DNA of 64,000 nucleotides from Asanoa ishikariensis (GCF_900107455.1 NZ_FNQB01000006.1:248001-312000); one strand, 5' to 3'. Counted from the stretch's first letter, positions 44,889-56,161 are shown. Made by a program: numbers and translations. The notes: generated by a model not told the origin, from the letters alone.

Positions 44889-45641
44889 TCACTCGGGGTC
44901 GGCCACCGCGACCAGCGCCGGTCGCAGCAGCCGGTCGCCGAGCTGGTAGCCGCGGCGCATCACGTCGATGCACGTCGGCTCCGTCACCTCGGCCGAGGTC
45001 AGGTGGGCCACCGCGTCGTGGCGGGTCGGGTCGAACGGGTCGCCCTTCTCGCCGAACGCGGTCAGCCCGAACTTGCCCAGGGCCGTGACGAGCTGCTCGG
45101 CCACACCGCCGAACGGCCCGACCAGGTCGCCGTGTTCCCGCGCCCGGTCGAGGTCGTCCAGCACCGGCAGCAGCGAACTGATCACCAGGCCGGTGGTCTG
45201 CTCGGCCGCCACTCCCCGGTCGCGGTCGACCCGCTTGCGGTAGTTGGCATATTCCGCCGAGACCCGCTGGAGGTCGCGCGTGCGCTCGTCCAGGTCGACC
45301 CGGAGTGACTCGAGCTCAGCTCCCAGCCCACCGGCCGGTGCCTCTTCCGCCGCCGGCTCGGCCGGCTTCTCGTCGGTGCCCGCATCGGCGGCCGGCGCCG
45401 GTGTGTCGACCGGCTGCTGCTCGGCCGGTCCGGACGGGCCGGGCACCTCGGTGCTCTGCTCCTCCGCCGGCTCCGCGGGCTCGCTCTTGTCGTGCTTGAG
45501 CTTGCCCCCGGTCGCGTCGATCCGTCGTTTGTCCCGGATGACGATCCGCTCCGCTCCCTTGCCTTCGGCCTGGTCGCGATCGGTGCCACCCGGCGCCGAC
45601 CCGGCGGCTGCCGGGTCGGCGGCTCGTGGCTTTTCCGTCAT
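44889..45641 (-). CDS. grpE: GrpE, nucleotide exchange factor for DnaK
   Basis: A 250-residue GrpE. The C-terminal ~150 residues hold the long coiled coil (DLQRVSAEYANYRKRVDRDRG) and the beta wing (AFGEKGDPFDPTRHDAVAH, GYQLGDRLLRPALVAVA). The first ~100 residues are acidic, Pro/Ala-rich and disordered, longer than in E. coli but common in actinobacteria. The ATG at 45641 is eight bases after GAGG. It follows dnaK by 34 bases in the heat-shock operon. Confidence 0.95.
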   Translation of the reverse strand: MTEKPRAADPAAAGSAPGGTDRDQAEGKGAERIVIRDKRRIDATGGKLKHDKSEPAEPAEEQSTEVPGPSGPAEQQPVDTPAPAADAGTDEKPAEPAAEEAPAGGLGAELESLRVDLDERTRDLQRVSAEYANYRKRVDRDRGVAAEQTTGLVISSLLPVLDDLDRAREHGDLVGPFGGVAEQLVTALGKFGLTAFGEKGDPFDPTRHDAVAHLTSAEVTEPTCIDVMRRGYQLGDRLLRPALVAVADPE

Positions 45642-45675
45642 GCCGACATCCTCACTGACGTCGCGTGCCGCCGGG

Positions 45676-47559
<1,884 letters not shown>

Positions 47560-47574
47560 GGCTACTTCCTTATC

Positions 47575-47604
47575 CTCAAGTTGAGTGGACCGGGCTCAAT
47601 GATG
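47575..47604. promoter_or_regulatory. HAIR element and probable promoter of the dnaK operon
   Basis: TTGAG (47581-47585), nine bases, CTCAA (47595-47599) match the HAIR core TTGAG-N9-CTCAA; CTCAAG directly before it (47575-47580) makes an extra palindrome. On the minus strand TTGACG (RC of 47621-47626) and CATCAT (RC of 47599-47604), 16 bases apart, could be the -35 and -10, placing HspR over the promoter start. Confidence 0.85.
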
Positions 47605-47706
47605 CCACGATCACGCCAGGCGTCAAATCGGGTTGAGTGTGGTACGCGCAACTTCAACCGCCGCGTTCCTGTTGTACAGGCGGAATAGATCGGGCACGCT
47701 TTACCC

Positions 47707-49476
47707 GTGACGACGCAGGTGGCGGCGGTGGTCCCCGAGGGGTTGCCGACCGCGCTTGGCCGACTACGGGCAGCGATCTCCGCGGCCGACTTCCCGTTGT
47801 CCCTCACCTCCGCCGCGGAGGCGCGCAAGGTCGGGGCGGCATTGGTCGCACAGCTCGACGACTACCTCCTGCCCCGACTGGCCCGGCTCGACGCGCCCCT
47901 GCTGGTGGTCGTCGGCGGCTCCACCGGCGCTGGCAAGTCGACGCTGGTCAACAGCATCGTGCAGGCCCGGGTGAGCGCGCCCGGGGTGCTCCGCCCGACC
48001 ACCCGGGCGCCGGTCCTGGTCTGCAACCCGTCCGACAGCCAGTGGTTCCGCTCGGGCGACCTGCTGCCCGGCCTGACCCGGACGACCAAGCCCAGCGACG
48101 ACCCGCACACCCTGCAACTGGTCGCCGCGCCCGCGCTCACGCCCGGGCTGGCGTTCCTCGACGCGCCCGACATCGACTCGGTGGTCGACCAGAACCGGCA
48201 GTTGGCCGCCCAACTCCTGGCCGCCGCCGACCTCTGGCTGTTCGTCACCACCGCAGCCCGCTACGCCGACGCCGTGCCGTGGGGGCTGCTGCGCACCGCC
48301 CGGCTGCGCGGCACGGTGATCGCCCTGGTGCTCGACCGCGTGCCGGACGAGGCGGGCGACGACGTGCCGGCTCATCTCGCCGAGATGCTCGCGGCCAACG
48401 ACCTCGCCGAGGCACCGCTGTTCGTGCTGCCCGAGACCGACGTCGACGGCCAGGGCCTGCTGCCCGGCCGCGACACCGCCGAGCTGCGCGCCTGGTTCGA
48501 GCGGCTGGCCAGCGACGCCAACGCCCGCGCCGCGGTGGTCCGGCAGACCCTCGACGGCGCCGTCGCCGCACTGAGCCCGGCCGCCGACGGGCTCGCGGCC
48601 GCGGCCGACGAACAGGCCGCGGCGGCGCGGGCCCTGCGTGAGCGGGTACGCGCGGCCTACCGCGGCGGCGCCGAGACCGTCGAACGCAGTCTCAAGGACG
48701 GCCGGCTGCTGCGCGGCGAGGTGCTGTCCCGCTGGCACGAGTTCGTCGGCACCGGCGACTTCTTCCGCGGCCTGGAAGCGCGGATCGGCCGGCTGCGCGA
48801 CCGGATCACGGCCGCCGTCACCGGCCGGCCACAGCCCGGCAACCAGCTCAAGTCCGCGATCGAGTCACAGCTCACCACGCTGCTGCGCGGGGTGGCGGGC
48901 GATGCCGCGGAGAACGCGTACACCGGCTGGCAGGCGCACCCGGCCGGGGCCGCATTGCTGGAGCCGTCGCTGGCGCGGCCGACGCCCGACCTGGGCGACC
49001 GCGCCGACCGGCTGGTCCGCGACTGGCAGCGCGGCGTGCTCGAGCTCGTCCGTCAAGAAGGCGGCGACAAGCGGTTCGTCGCCCGCACGGCGGCGTATGC
49101 GGTCAACGCCACCGGCCTGGCGGTCATGATCGCGGTGTTCGCGTCGACCGCGTTCATCCCGACCGGGCTGGAGATCGGCACCGCGGCCGGCACCACGCTC
49201 GCCGCGCAGAAGGTGCTCGAAGCGATCTTCGGCGACCAGGCGATCCGCCGGCTCGCCACCAAGGCCCGGCAGGATCTGCTCGAGCGGGTCGACGACCTGC
49301 TCGCCGACGAGGCGGCCCGCTACTTCGACCGGATCGAGGCGGTCGGCGTCGACGCCGACCCCGGCGGCGAGCTGCGGGCGGCCGCGGCCGACGTCGAGCG
49401 GGCCAGGTCCGCGGCGGCGCTCACGGTCGGCAGCAAGCTGGCCCTGCCCCAACGCGATCTTGGGGAGCTGCGGTGA
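47707..49476 (+). CDS. Dynamin-like GTPase, first of a pair
   Basis: A 589-residue large GTPase. The P-loop GGSTGAGKST is at 70-79, switch II reads FLDAPDIDS (DxPD in place of DxPG), and the guanine-specificity motif is not a clear N/TKxD. Long helical stretches follow, and a hydrophobic hairpin (AYAVNATGLAVMIAVFASTAFIPTGLE region, about 460-490) suggests membrane contact. The stop overlaps the next GTPase start by four bases (GTGA), so the two products are probably partners, like the DynA/DynB pair at Streptomyces division septa. That parallel is inference. Confidence 0.75.
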   Translation: MTTQVAAVVPEGLPTALGRLRAAISAADFPLSLTSAAEARKVGAALVAQLDDYLLPRLARLDAPLLVVVGGSTGAGKSTLVNSIVQARVSAPGVLRPTTRAPVLVCNPSDSQWFRSGDLLPGLTRTTKPSDDPHTLQLVAAPALTPGLAFLDAPDIDSVVDQNRQLAAQLLAAADLWLFVTTAARYADAVPWGLLRTARLRGTVIALVLDRVPDEAGDDVPAHLAEMLAANDLAEAPLFVLPETDVDGQGLLPGRDTAELRAWFERLASDANARAAVVRQTLDGAVAALSPAADGLAAAADEQAAAARALRERVRAAYRGGAETVERSLKDGRLLRGEVLSRWHEFVGTGDFFRGLEARIGRLRDRITAAVTGRPQPGNQLKSAIESQLTTLLRGVAGDAAENAYTGWQAHPAGAALLEPSLARPTPDLGDRADRLVRDWQRGVLELVRQEGGDKRFVARTAAYAVNATGLAVMIAVFASTAFIPTGLEIGTAAGTTLAAQKVLEAIFGDQAIRRLATKARQDLLERVDDLLADEAARYFDRIEAVGVDADPGGELRAAAADVERARSAAALTVGSKLALPQRDLGELR

Positions 49477-51167
49477 CCCAGTTCATGGGTCGGGTCCGCG
49501 AGGCCCTGCGCGGCAATCGCCGCGTCGACCCCGACGTGCTGATCGGCCGGCTCGACGCCGTGCAGAGCTTCCTCGACGCCGCCGACGGCCATCTGCCCTC
49601 CGATCGGCTGGTCCCGGCACACACGCTGGTCGAGCGGGCCGGCGGCCGGCTCGCCCTGTCCCGCGACCACACCCTGGTCGCCCTCGCCGGCGCCACCGGC
49701 AGCGGCAAGTCCAGCCTGTTCAACGCGCTGGCGCACATGCACCTCTCGCCGGTCGGGGTCCGCCGGCCGACCACGGGCCAGGCGTTCGCCTGCGTCTGGG
49801 GAGCCGCGGACGCCGCGGGCGGCCTGCTCGACTGGGTCGGCGTGCTGCCCCGCAACCGGTTCGCCCGGGAGAGCCCGCTCGACGGCGACGACGAGGCGCC
49901 CCTGCGCGGCCTGGTGCTGCTCGACCTGCCCGACTTCGACTCGGTCGAGTCGGCCCACCGGGTCGAGGTCGACCGGCTGCTCGGCCTGGTCGACCTGATC
50001 GTCTGGGTGGTCGACCCACAGAAATACGGCGACCGCGTGGTGCACGAGGCCTACCTGCGCGAGTTCCACCGGCACAAGGACGTCACCGTCGTCGTGCTCA
50101 ACCAGGCCGACCGGCTGTCCACGGCAGACCTGCCGAAGGTGCTCGGTGACCTACGCCGGCTGCTCGAAGAGGACGGCCTCGGCGGTGTGCCGGTGGTGGC
50201 GACCGCGGCGGTCCAGGACGCCGCCATGGTCGAGCTGCGCCGGCTGCTGGAGCGCACGGTGGCCGAGCGCCAGGCGGCGCTGCGCCGGCTCAACAGCGAT
50301 GTCGACACCGCCCTCGCCCGGCTCGACGACCTGGTCGGCGGTCCGGCACCGGAAGACGTCGACCGGGCCACCTCCCGCAGGCTCGCCGACGCGCTCGCCG
50401 GCGTCGCCGGCGTGCCCGCGGTGGCCGACGCGACCGAGCGGGCCTACCGGCACCGGGCCGGCTCCGCGACCGGCTGGCCGCTGGTGAAGTTCTGGCGCAA
50501 GCTGCGCCCCGACCCGCTGCGCCGGCTGCACCTGCACACCCCGCCCGTGGTCGGCACCGAGCTCGCGCCGTCCGACGGCCCCTCGCCGGCCGTGACTTCG
50601 CTGCCCGACCCGAGCGCCGCGCAGCGGGCCTCGCTCGGCATCGCCCTGCGCACGGTCACCGACACCGCGGCCGGCGAACTGCCCGAGGTGTGGCGGGTCG
50701 CGGTCGGCGACGCCGCCCGGTCCCGGCTCGGCGACCTGCCCGACGCACTCGACAAGGCGGTCGCCGGCACCGAGCTCGGCGTCGAGCGCAAACGGGCCTG
50801 GTGGCGGGCGGTCGGCCTGCTGCAGTGGCTGCTCACCCTGGTCGCCGTGGCCGGGCTGGGCTGGCTGGTGGCCGGCTACATCGTGCGGGCCCTCGGGCTG
50901 CCCCGGTTCGACTATCCGATGGTGGGCGAGGTGCCGCTGCCGACCCTGGGCCTGCTGGGCGGGTTGGTCGCCGGCATCCTGCTGGCCCTGCTGGTGAAAC
51001 CGTTCATCCGTTGGGGTGCCCGCCGCGCCCGGCGCCGGGCCGAGGCGCGGATGCGGGAATCCGTCGCCGAGGTGGGTCGCGACCAGGTGATCGCGCCGGT
51101 CCGGCTGGTCCTGCGCGACTACACGACCGCCCGCAACGCGTACGCGGCCGCCGGACCACCCCGTTAG
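49473..51167 (+). CDS. YfjP/dynamin-like GTPase with C-terminal TM hairpin
   Basis: A 564-residue GTPase of the YfjP type. The P-loop GATGSGKSS is near residue 72, switch II is LLDLPDFDSVE, and NQAD in VVVLNQADRLS serves as the base-recognition motif. Two membrane helices lie near the C-terminus (LLTLVAVAGLGWLVAGYIV, and LGLLGGLVAGILLALLV), with a basic cytoplasmic end. It is translationally coupled to the preceding GTPase. A role in membrane remodelling, division or stress is likely but unspecified. Many GTPase pairs of this kind are located beside dnaK in actinobacteria, as far as I recall. Confidence 0.8.
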   Translation: MTQFMGRVREALRGNRRVDPDVLIGRLDAVQSFLDAADGHLPSDRLVPAHTLVERAGGRLALSRDHTLVALAGATGSGKSSLFNALAHMHLSPVGVRRPTTGQAFACVWGAADAAGGLLDWVGVLPRNRFARESPLDGDDEAPLRGLVLLDLPDFDSVESAHRVEVDRLLGLVDLIVWVVDPQKYGDRVVHEAYLREFHRHKDVTVVVLNQADRLSTADLPKVLGDLRRLLEEDGLGGVPVVATAAVQDAAMVELRRLLERTVAERQAALRRLNSDVDTALARLDDLVGGPAPEDVDRATSRRLADALAGVAGVPAVADATERAYRHRAGSATGWPLVKFWRKLRPDPLRRLHLHTPPVVGTELAPSDGPSPAVTSLPDPSAAQRASLGIALRTVTDTAAGELPEVWRVAVGDAARSRLGDLPDALDKAVAGTELGVERKRAWWRAVGLLQWLLTLVAVAGLGWLVAGYIVRALGLPRFDYPMVGEVPLPTLGLLGGLVAGILLALLVKPFIRWGARRARRRAEARMRESVAEVGRDQVIAPVRLVLRDYTTARNAYAAAGPPR

Positions 51168-51207
51168 GGCCCGTGCCCGCGCCGCTGTACCAGCGTAGGG
51201 TCGGCAC

Positions 51208-52425
51208 ATGGCGACGCCACAGACTCCCTATGAGGCCGTGTTGAAGGCCGCGCGTGACGTCGACAAGCTCGACTGCGCGCTGGACGCCGAGATGCTCGGC
51301 ACCGCGTTGCTCGGCAGTGTCTACGCGATCGCCGAAGAAGACCGCGCCGGCGCCGTGCGTACCTTCGTGGAAGGCTTCCTCACCGCCACCTCCCGCCGCC
51401 GGGCCGCGGCCGCGACCACCATCCGGTCCGTTTTCGCCACCCTCGTCCCCGACGCGACCGGCGCCGCCGCGGTCAAGCCCGGCGCACAGGCGCCGTCCTG
51501 GTCCGGCCAGCTCGGGCGGGTCCGGCCGACCGGCACCTATGCCTATGGCGACGTGTACGGGGACCAGACGTCCTACCTGGCCACCTTCGCCTACGAGGAC
51601 GACACCGAGGGCGGCCCGGAGCACGCCGTCGTCGCGCTGGTCGACCACAACATCGGCATCACCAAGGACGTGTTCGTCGGCGGCCCCGCCGAGCGGATTC
51701 TCGGTCAGGTCCGCCGCATGTGCGCCGCCGACGGGCTGACCTGGTTCCGCGAGGAGGACCCGCGCACCCTGCGCGCCGAGGTGGCCCGCCACCTGCGGAT
51801 CACCGACGAGATGGGTGACCTGCCCGGCGAAGGCTCGCTGGCCACCGACCGGGCGCTGGTCGGTGCCCGCCTGGCGCTGCTGCCGATGCCGGCGCTGAGC
51901 CCGGTGCCGGACCTGCCCGAGCCGCTCGGCGACGACGAGCGCTCGGCGCTGATCCGGACCTTCCTGGCCGCACCCGAGGCGGCCCGCTTCGAGCTGGACC
52001 GGCTGCCCGAGGGCGACCTGGGCTCGCTGCACTTCTGCCTGAGCCTGGTCCTCGACCACGCGGCGAGCCTGCCCGACGCCGACCCGATGCGGTGGAGCCC
52101 GATCGTGGTCGAGCTGTTCCTGCTCGACTGGGTGCACAGGCGCGCGGTGCTCGACATGGACGACGCCGCGTTGCTGCCGAGGGTGGTGCGCGCGTGGGCG
52201 GCGTACGCGTCCCGGGTGCGCGGGCTCCCGACCGAAGCGGTGGCCGCGACCGACCAGGCCGTGGAAGACACCGTGCCGGAGTTCGTCCGCCTCTACACGA
52301 CCGGCGAGCGACGCAGCCCGGCAACGGCCGCCGTGGCCCAGCTCATCGCCGAGGGCGTTGACCTCAACGACCCGGCGGCGCTGGACGCCTGGCTCGCGGA
52401 GAACCGCGACCGACTCGGCGAGTAG
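51208..52425 (+). CDS. Conserved hypothetical protein, 405 aa
   Basis: A 405-residue soluble protein with no family I can name. It is helical, acidic and Ala-rich, with an N-terminal segment ALDAEMLGTALLGSVYAIAEED, a central beta part (YAYGDVYGDQTSYLATFAYED, ALVDHNIGITKDVFVGG) and many Trp/Arg late in the sequence. No signal peptide, membrane helix or catalytic motif is apparent. It is 40 bases after the GTPase pair and may be cotranscribed. An in-frame ATG at 51208 is the clear start. Confidence 0.75.
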   Translation: MATPQTPYEAVLKAARDVDKLDCALDAEMLGTALLGSVYAIAEEDRAGAVRTFVEGFLTATSRRRAAAATTIRSVFATLVPDATGAAAVKPGAQAPSWSGQLGRVRPTGTYAYGDVYGDQTSYLATFAYEDDTEGGPEHAVVALVDHNIGITKDVFVGGPAERILGQVRRMCAADGLTWFREEDPRTLRAEVARHLRITDEMGDLPGEGSLATDRALVGARLALLPMPALSPVPDLPEPLGDDERSALIRTFLAAPEAARFELDRLPEGDLGSLHFCLSLVLDHAASLPDADPMRWSPIVVELFLLDWVHRRAVLDMDDAALLPRVVRAWAAYASRVRGLPTEAVAATDQAVEDTVPEFVRLYTTGERRSPATAAVAQLIAEGVDLNDPAALDAWLAENRDRLGE

Positions 52426-52430
52426 CCCAA

Positions 52431-52709
52431 GGCGTGTCCCGCCAGTCAACGTGAGCCGAGACGGCGTCTCGGCGTTGGCTGGCGGCCGCCGGCTTCCACC
52501 CCGTCCGCCGGGATGGCGCCAACCGACCCCGCCTACCGCTCAGCCACCAGCCCATCCGACCGGGCTCAGGCAGGGCGCACCCACACATCGGTGATCCCAG
52601 GACGCCGCCAGACGGCGGCTCGGCCCGTCGCAGGCCGCGATGATCGACGGTCGATGGCGGGAGAGTTGGGTAGGACCGGAGCCGAGCGGCTATGGACCTG
52701 GGACATGCC
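52431..52709. other. Gene-free spacer bounded by 10-bp inverted repeats, possible decayed insertion element
   Basis: This 279-base stretch between convergent genes begins GGCGTGTCCC and ends GGGACATGCC, an inverted repeat with one mismatch. The inside holds no convincing gene; several short open frames on both strands lack similarity and ribosome binding sites. Ends with GTGTCCC resemble those of some actinobacterial IS5-like elements, so this may be a relic or a MITE. That is a weak guess from terminal sequence alone. Confidence 0.35.
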
Positions 52710-52737
52710 CTAGCCGGGCGCGGTCGCGCCCGGCTAG
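52710..52737. terminator. Bidirectional terminator hairpin
   Basis: A perfect 13-bp stem, CTAGCCGGGCGCG with its complement and a two-base loop, sits between the 51208-52425 gene and the convergent 52745-55984 gene, seven bases from the latter's stop. It suits both transcripts. Confidence 0.8.
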
Positions 52738-52744
52738 GAACAGG

Positions 52745-55700
52745 TCAGTTGCTCGGGGTGGGCGACGGGCTCTCGCCGCCGGCCGGCGGAGCGGCCGCAT
52801 TCGGGCTCAGGCAGAGCACGTTGTTCGAACGCCCGCCGGAGACCTCGACGACCGGCTGGCCCTTGTCGGGGCACTGGGCCGCCTCGTTCACCCGGGAGAC
52901 CACCTTGAACGCGTCGGGCTCGGCGCACGTCGCCGCGACCGCGGTGTCGCCTGACTGCCGGACGCACTCACCGACTGCCGGGTTGAAGCCGTCGCCGCTG
53001 GAGCGGGTGAACAGGTAGACCACCGCCAGCGGAATGACCAGCAACAGCACGGCCGTGGTCAGGACCATCGCGAGCACCCGGCCGTTGCGCTCCTTCGGCG
53101 GCGGGTCCGGCTTGTCGTCGGTCGTGGCCGGCGCCGCCCCTGCCTCCGCGTCGGGCCGGAACGCGTCGAACCGGCCCTGGTCCGAGTCGCCTGGTGTGGC
53201 CGGCCAGGTCGCGGTCTGCTGGCCACCGGGTCGGTTGGCGCCACCCAGCGGACGGCCCGAGTTCAGCGGACCGCTGATCCGGCCCTGCGGACCTGCCTGC
53301 GGTGCCCCGGGCGGTGGCGGCATGCCGGGAACGCCGGCGTACCCACCCGGCGGACGGATGCCCTGCGGACCCTCGGGCGCGTCCACGCCGGGCGGCGTGA
53401 CCCGAGCGCTGGAGCGGTAGCTACCCGGCGGACCAGGCGGCGCGGGCGGCACCTCGATCGGCGGACCGAACGCGGTCGCGTCGCCCGGGCCGAAGCCATC
53501 GCGACTCGGCGGGCTGCCGTAGGGAGAGCCGAAGCCACCCTCGTCAGCACGACCGCCGGGCGCACCCGGGAAACCGGGCGGGCCGCCAAAGCCGGTCTCG
53601 TCACCGCGGCCGCCAGGCGCACCCGGGAAGCCGGGCTGCTGGCCGCGATCCTCGGGACGGCCCGGCGCACCGGGGAAGCCCGGCTGCTGCTGGCCGCCGA
53701 AGCCGCCCTCTTCCGGACGGCCCGGCGCACCCGGGAAGCCCGGCTGACCACCAAAGCCACCCTCGTCAGCACGACCGCCAGGCGCACCCGGGAAACCGGG
53801 CTGGCCACCGAAGCCACCCTCGTCAGCACGACCGCCAGGCGCACCCGGGAAACCAGGCTGCTGACCACCGAAGCTGTTCTCGTCACCACGACCGCCAGGC
53901 GCACCCGGGAAACCAGGCTGCTGACCACCGAAGCTGTTCTCGTCACCACGACCGCCAGGCGCACCCGGGAAACCAGGCTGCTGACCACCGAAGCTGTTCT
54001 CGTCACCACGACCGCCAGGCGCACCCGGGAAACCAGGCTGCTGACCACCGAAGCTGTTCTCGTCACCGCGGCCACCTGGCGCACCCGGAAAACCGGGCTG
54101 GCCACCGAAACTGCCTTCGTCACCACGCGCAGGCGAACCCGGGAAACCAGGCTGCTGCTGGCCACCGAAGCCACCGTCCTCTGGACGGGCCGGCGCACCC
54201 GGGAAACCCGGCTGACCACCAAAGCTGTTCTCGTCACCACGCGCAGGCGCACCGGGGAAGCCAGGCTGCTGCTGGCCACCGAAGCCACCGTCCTCCGGAC
54301 GGCCCGGCGCACCCGGGAAACCCGGCTGACCACCAAAGCTGCTTTCGTCACCACGCGCAGGCGAACCCGGGAAACCAGGCTGCTGCTGGCCACCGAAGCC
54401 ACCGTCCTCCGGACGGCCCGGCGCACCCGGGAAGCCCGGCTGACCACCGAAGCTGCCCTCGTCACCACGGGCCGGCGAGCCAGCGAAACCCGCGTCCTCG
54501 CGAGCCGGCGAGCCCGGGAAGCCCTGCGGCCGGAAGCCACCCTCGTCGCCACGGCCCGGGAAGCCCTGCGGGCCGGCGAACCCGCTCTCGTCGCCGCGAC
54601 CAGGGAAGCCGCCCTGCGGTGCGCCGTTGCTGGGTGCCTCGCCGAAGCCCGGGAAGCTGCCGCTGTCGGGGCCGCCTGGTGCGGCACCGAAGCGGTTGCC
54701 GCCCGCCGGCGAGCCGGGGAAGGCCGAACCGGGCTGGTCGGCGCTGGGCGCGAACCCGCTGGGGCCGCGGAACTGCTCGGCACCGGGGCCGCCGAAGCCA
54801 GGCGCCTCGGGTGCCGCGGGCGAGTCGGTGGGTGCGCCGACCGCGCGGCCGTAGACCCTCGGCTGGGGCGGCGTGTTCGCGGCCTGCGGTATGGGCTGGT
54901 CGGTCGCCGGCTGGACGCGGCTCGCGGTCGGCACCGAAGCGCTGGCGCTGACCGCGCGCCCGGCCGACGCCGTGCCGCTCGGGGGGCCCGAGGTCGGGCC
55001 GCCCTGGCTCGGCACCGCCGGGTGGGCGGGGCGTTCCTCGGCGGGCTGCTCGGCGGGGGCGAACTGGCCCGGGTCGATTCGGACCGCGCCCATCGGCACC
55101 GACGCGGCACCCATCGACCCGCCGCCGACCCGTGCCGAGCCGACCGACGCCGAGCCGACCGACGCGGAACCCGTGGGTGCGGAGCCGCCGGGCGGCCCAC
55201 CGCTGGTCGGCGCGGCGCCCTGGTGCGGAGCCGCCGGTGCGGCACCGGAGTCGCTGAAGCCGCGCGTGCCGGCGGCGAAGCCGGAGAAGCCACCGGAGTC
55301 ACCGCTCGGGAAGCCGCCCGAGTCGCCGCTGGGTCCGCCGGACTGCGCGCCGCTGTCGATCGGCGGAGGGGGCGTCCAGCCGCTCGACCCGGAGTAGCTG
55401 TTGGGCGCGCCTGACGAAGGCTCGTTGGTGCCCGGGTCGACCGGCTGCGGAATCTGCACGCGGCCGGTAGCCGGACTGTCGCTCGAGGTGCGCGGCTGCG
55501 GCACGCTCGGCGGGTATTCGATCTTTCCGTGGTAGTCGATCGCGCCGTAGCGGTCACCGGCGTCGGCCGGCGACTCGGCGGGCGGGAAGGCTCCGAACGA
55601 CGCGCCCGGGACCCGGGTCTGCTGCGGGGGCAGCGGGGTCGGCTCGGGTGCCTGCGGGATCGGCGCGGGCGCGGGCGTGTAGTGCGCCGGGACCTCGTCG

Positions 55701-55984
55701 TGCGCGCCCGGCCGGCGACCGTTGACGGGCCCGTGCTCAGCCCCGCCGTCCCGGCGCGGGGCGCCGTAGGTGTTGTCGGGAGCCGGGGCGCCCCAGGGCG
55801 CCTGCTGACCGCCCTGTGGGGGCGTCCACTGATCCGTCCGCTGTGGTGGGTCGTAGCCCGGCGGCGCCCACGACTCGCCTGCCGGTCGGCGCCGCGGGTC
55901 GGCCTCGCCGAAACGGTCCCCGCCAGCGTCCGGGGCAGCTTCGTCCGGCTCGTAGCCGGGGTGCTGCGAACCCTCGGACGTCAT
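52745..55984 (-). CDS. Repeat-rich single-pass membrane protein with LppU-like C-terminal domain
   Basis: A 1079-residue protein with an acidic start, a very long Gly/Pro/Gln-rich cytoplasmic region, one membrane segment (VLAMVLTTAVLLLVIPLAVVYLF, about 965-988) and a short external domain with four cysteines (GECVRQSG, TCAEPDAF, AQCPDKG, NVLCLSP) resembling LppU-type secreted domains. Residues ~480-815 are tandem repeats of the type GGRGDENSFGGQQPGFPGAP. The frame is open from an earlier ATG at 55999, but GGAGG overlapping that codon points to ATG 55984. An organising or scaffold role at the membrane is plausible; no enzyme motif was seen. Confidence 0.78.
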   Translation of the reverse strand: MTSEGSQHPGYEPDEAAPDAGGDRFGEADPRRRPAGESWAPPGYDPPQRTDQWTPPQGGQQAPWGAPAPDNTYGAPRRDGGAEHGPVNGRRPGAHDEVPAHYTPAPAPIPQAPEPTPLPPQQTRVPGASFGAFPPAESPADAGDRYGAIDYHGKIEYPPSVPQPRTSSDSPATGRVQIPQPVDPGTNEPSSGAPNSYSGSSGWTPPPPIDSGAQSGGPSGDSGGFPSGDSGGFSGFAAGTRGFSDSGAAPAAPHQGAAPTSGGPPGGSAPTGSASVGSASVGSARVGGGSMGAASVPMGAVRIDPGQFAPAEQPAEERPAHPAVPSQGGPTSGPPSGTASAGRAVSASASVPTASRVQPATDQPIPQAANTPPQPRVYGRAVGAPTDSPAAPEAPGFGGPGAEQFRGPSGFAPSADQPGSAFPGSPAGGNRFGAAPGGPDSGSFPGFGEAPSNGAPQGGFPGRGDESGFAGPQGFPGRGDEGGFRPQGFPGSPAREDAGFAGSPARGDEGSFGGQPGFPGAPGRPEDGGFGGQQQPGFPGSPARGDESSFGGQPGFPGAPGRPEDGGFGGQQQPGFPGAPARGDENSFGGQPGFPGAPARPEDGGFGGQQQPGFPGSPARGDEGSFGGQPGFPGAPGGRGDENSFGGQQPGFPGAPGGRGDENSFGGQQPGFPGAPGGRGDENSFGGQQPGFPGAPGGRGDENSFGGQQPGFPGAPGGRADEGGFGGQPGFPGAPGGRADEGGFGGQPGFPGAPGRPEEGGFGGQQQPGFPGAPGRPEDRGQQPGFPGAPGGRGDETGFGGPPGFPGAPGGRADEGGFGSPYGSPPSRDGFGPGDATAFGPPIEVPPAPPGPPGSYRSSARVTPPGVDAPEGPQGIRPPGGYAGVPGMPPPPGAPQAGPQGRISGPLNSGRPLGGANRPGGQQTATWPATPGDSDQGRFDAFRPDAEAGAAPATTDDKPDPPPKERNGRVLAMVLTTAVLLLVIPLAVVYLFTRSSGDGFNPAVGECVRQSGDTAVAATCAEPDAFKVVSRVNEAAQCPDKGQPVVEVSGGRSNNVLCLSPNAAAPPAGGESPSPTPSN
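53827..54066. repeat. Four perfect 60-bp tandem repeats
   Basis: The sequence repeats exactly every 60 bases over about 240 bases, encoding four identical 20-residue units with the RGDENSFGGQQ core. Diverged units of related length extend to about 53560 on one side and 54500 on the other. Because the period is divisible by three, copy number can change without a frameshift. Confidence 0.93.
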
Positions 55985-56133
55985 CGTCGCCTCCTCCATC
56001 GCGGAACAGCGACCCTGGTTTCATGCCGATGCCAGGGCAGCCGGACCAACCGTACCGGGCGGTGCGACGGGTAGGAATCCCGGTGCTGTGAGCAGCACCG
56101 CAACGGTGTATTCGGTAACCGCACCAATACAAA

Positions 56134-56161
56134 AGGTCCGCCCGGCAAGCCGGACGGACCT
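56134..56161 (-). terminator. Terminator of the 46-aa gene
   Basis: AGGTCCGCCCGGC and GCCGGACGGACCT pair with one mismatch around an AA loop, 18 bases after the stop of the small minus-strand gene at 56180. Confidence 0.7.

Noticed and set aside
53560-54500. Regular repeats considered as a CRISPR array
   Set aside because: Period 60 with no separate spacers, and the units are translated in frame in one protein.
53263-55557. Alternative minus-strand frame of 764 codons inside the repeat gene
   Set aside because: It stays open only because the repeats and GC bias remove stops; the in-register frame has the membrane segment, cysteines and a ribosome site.
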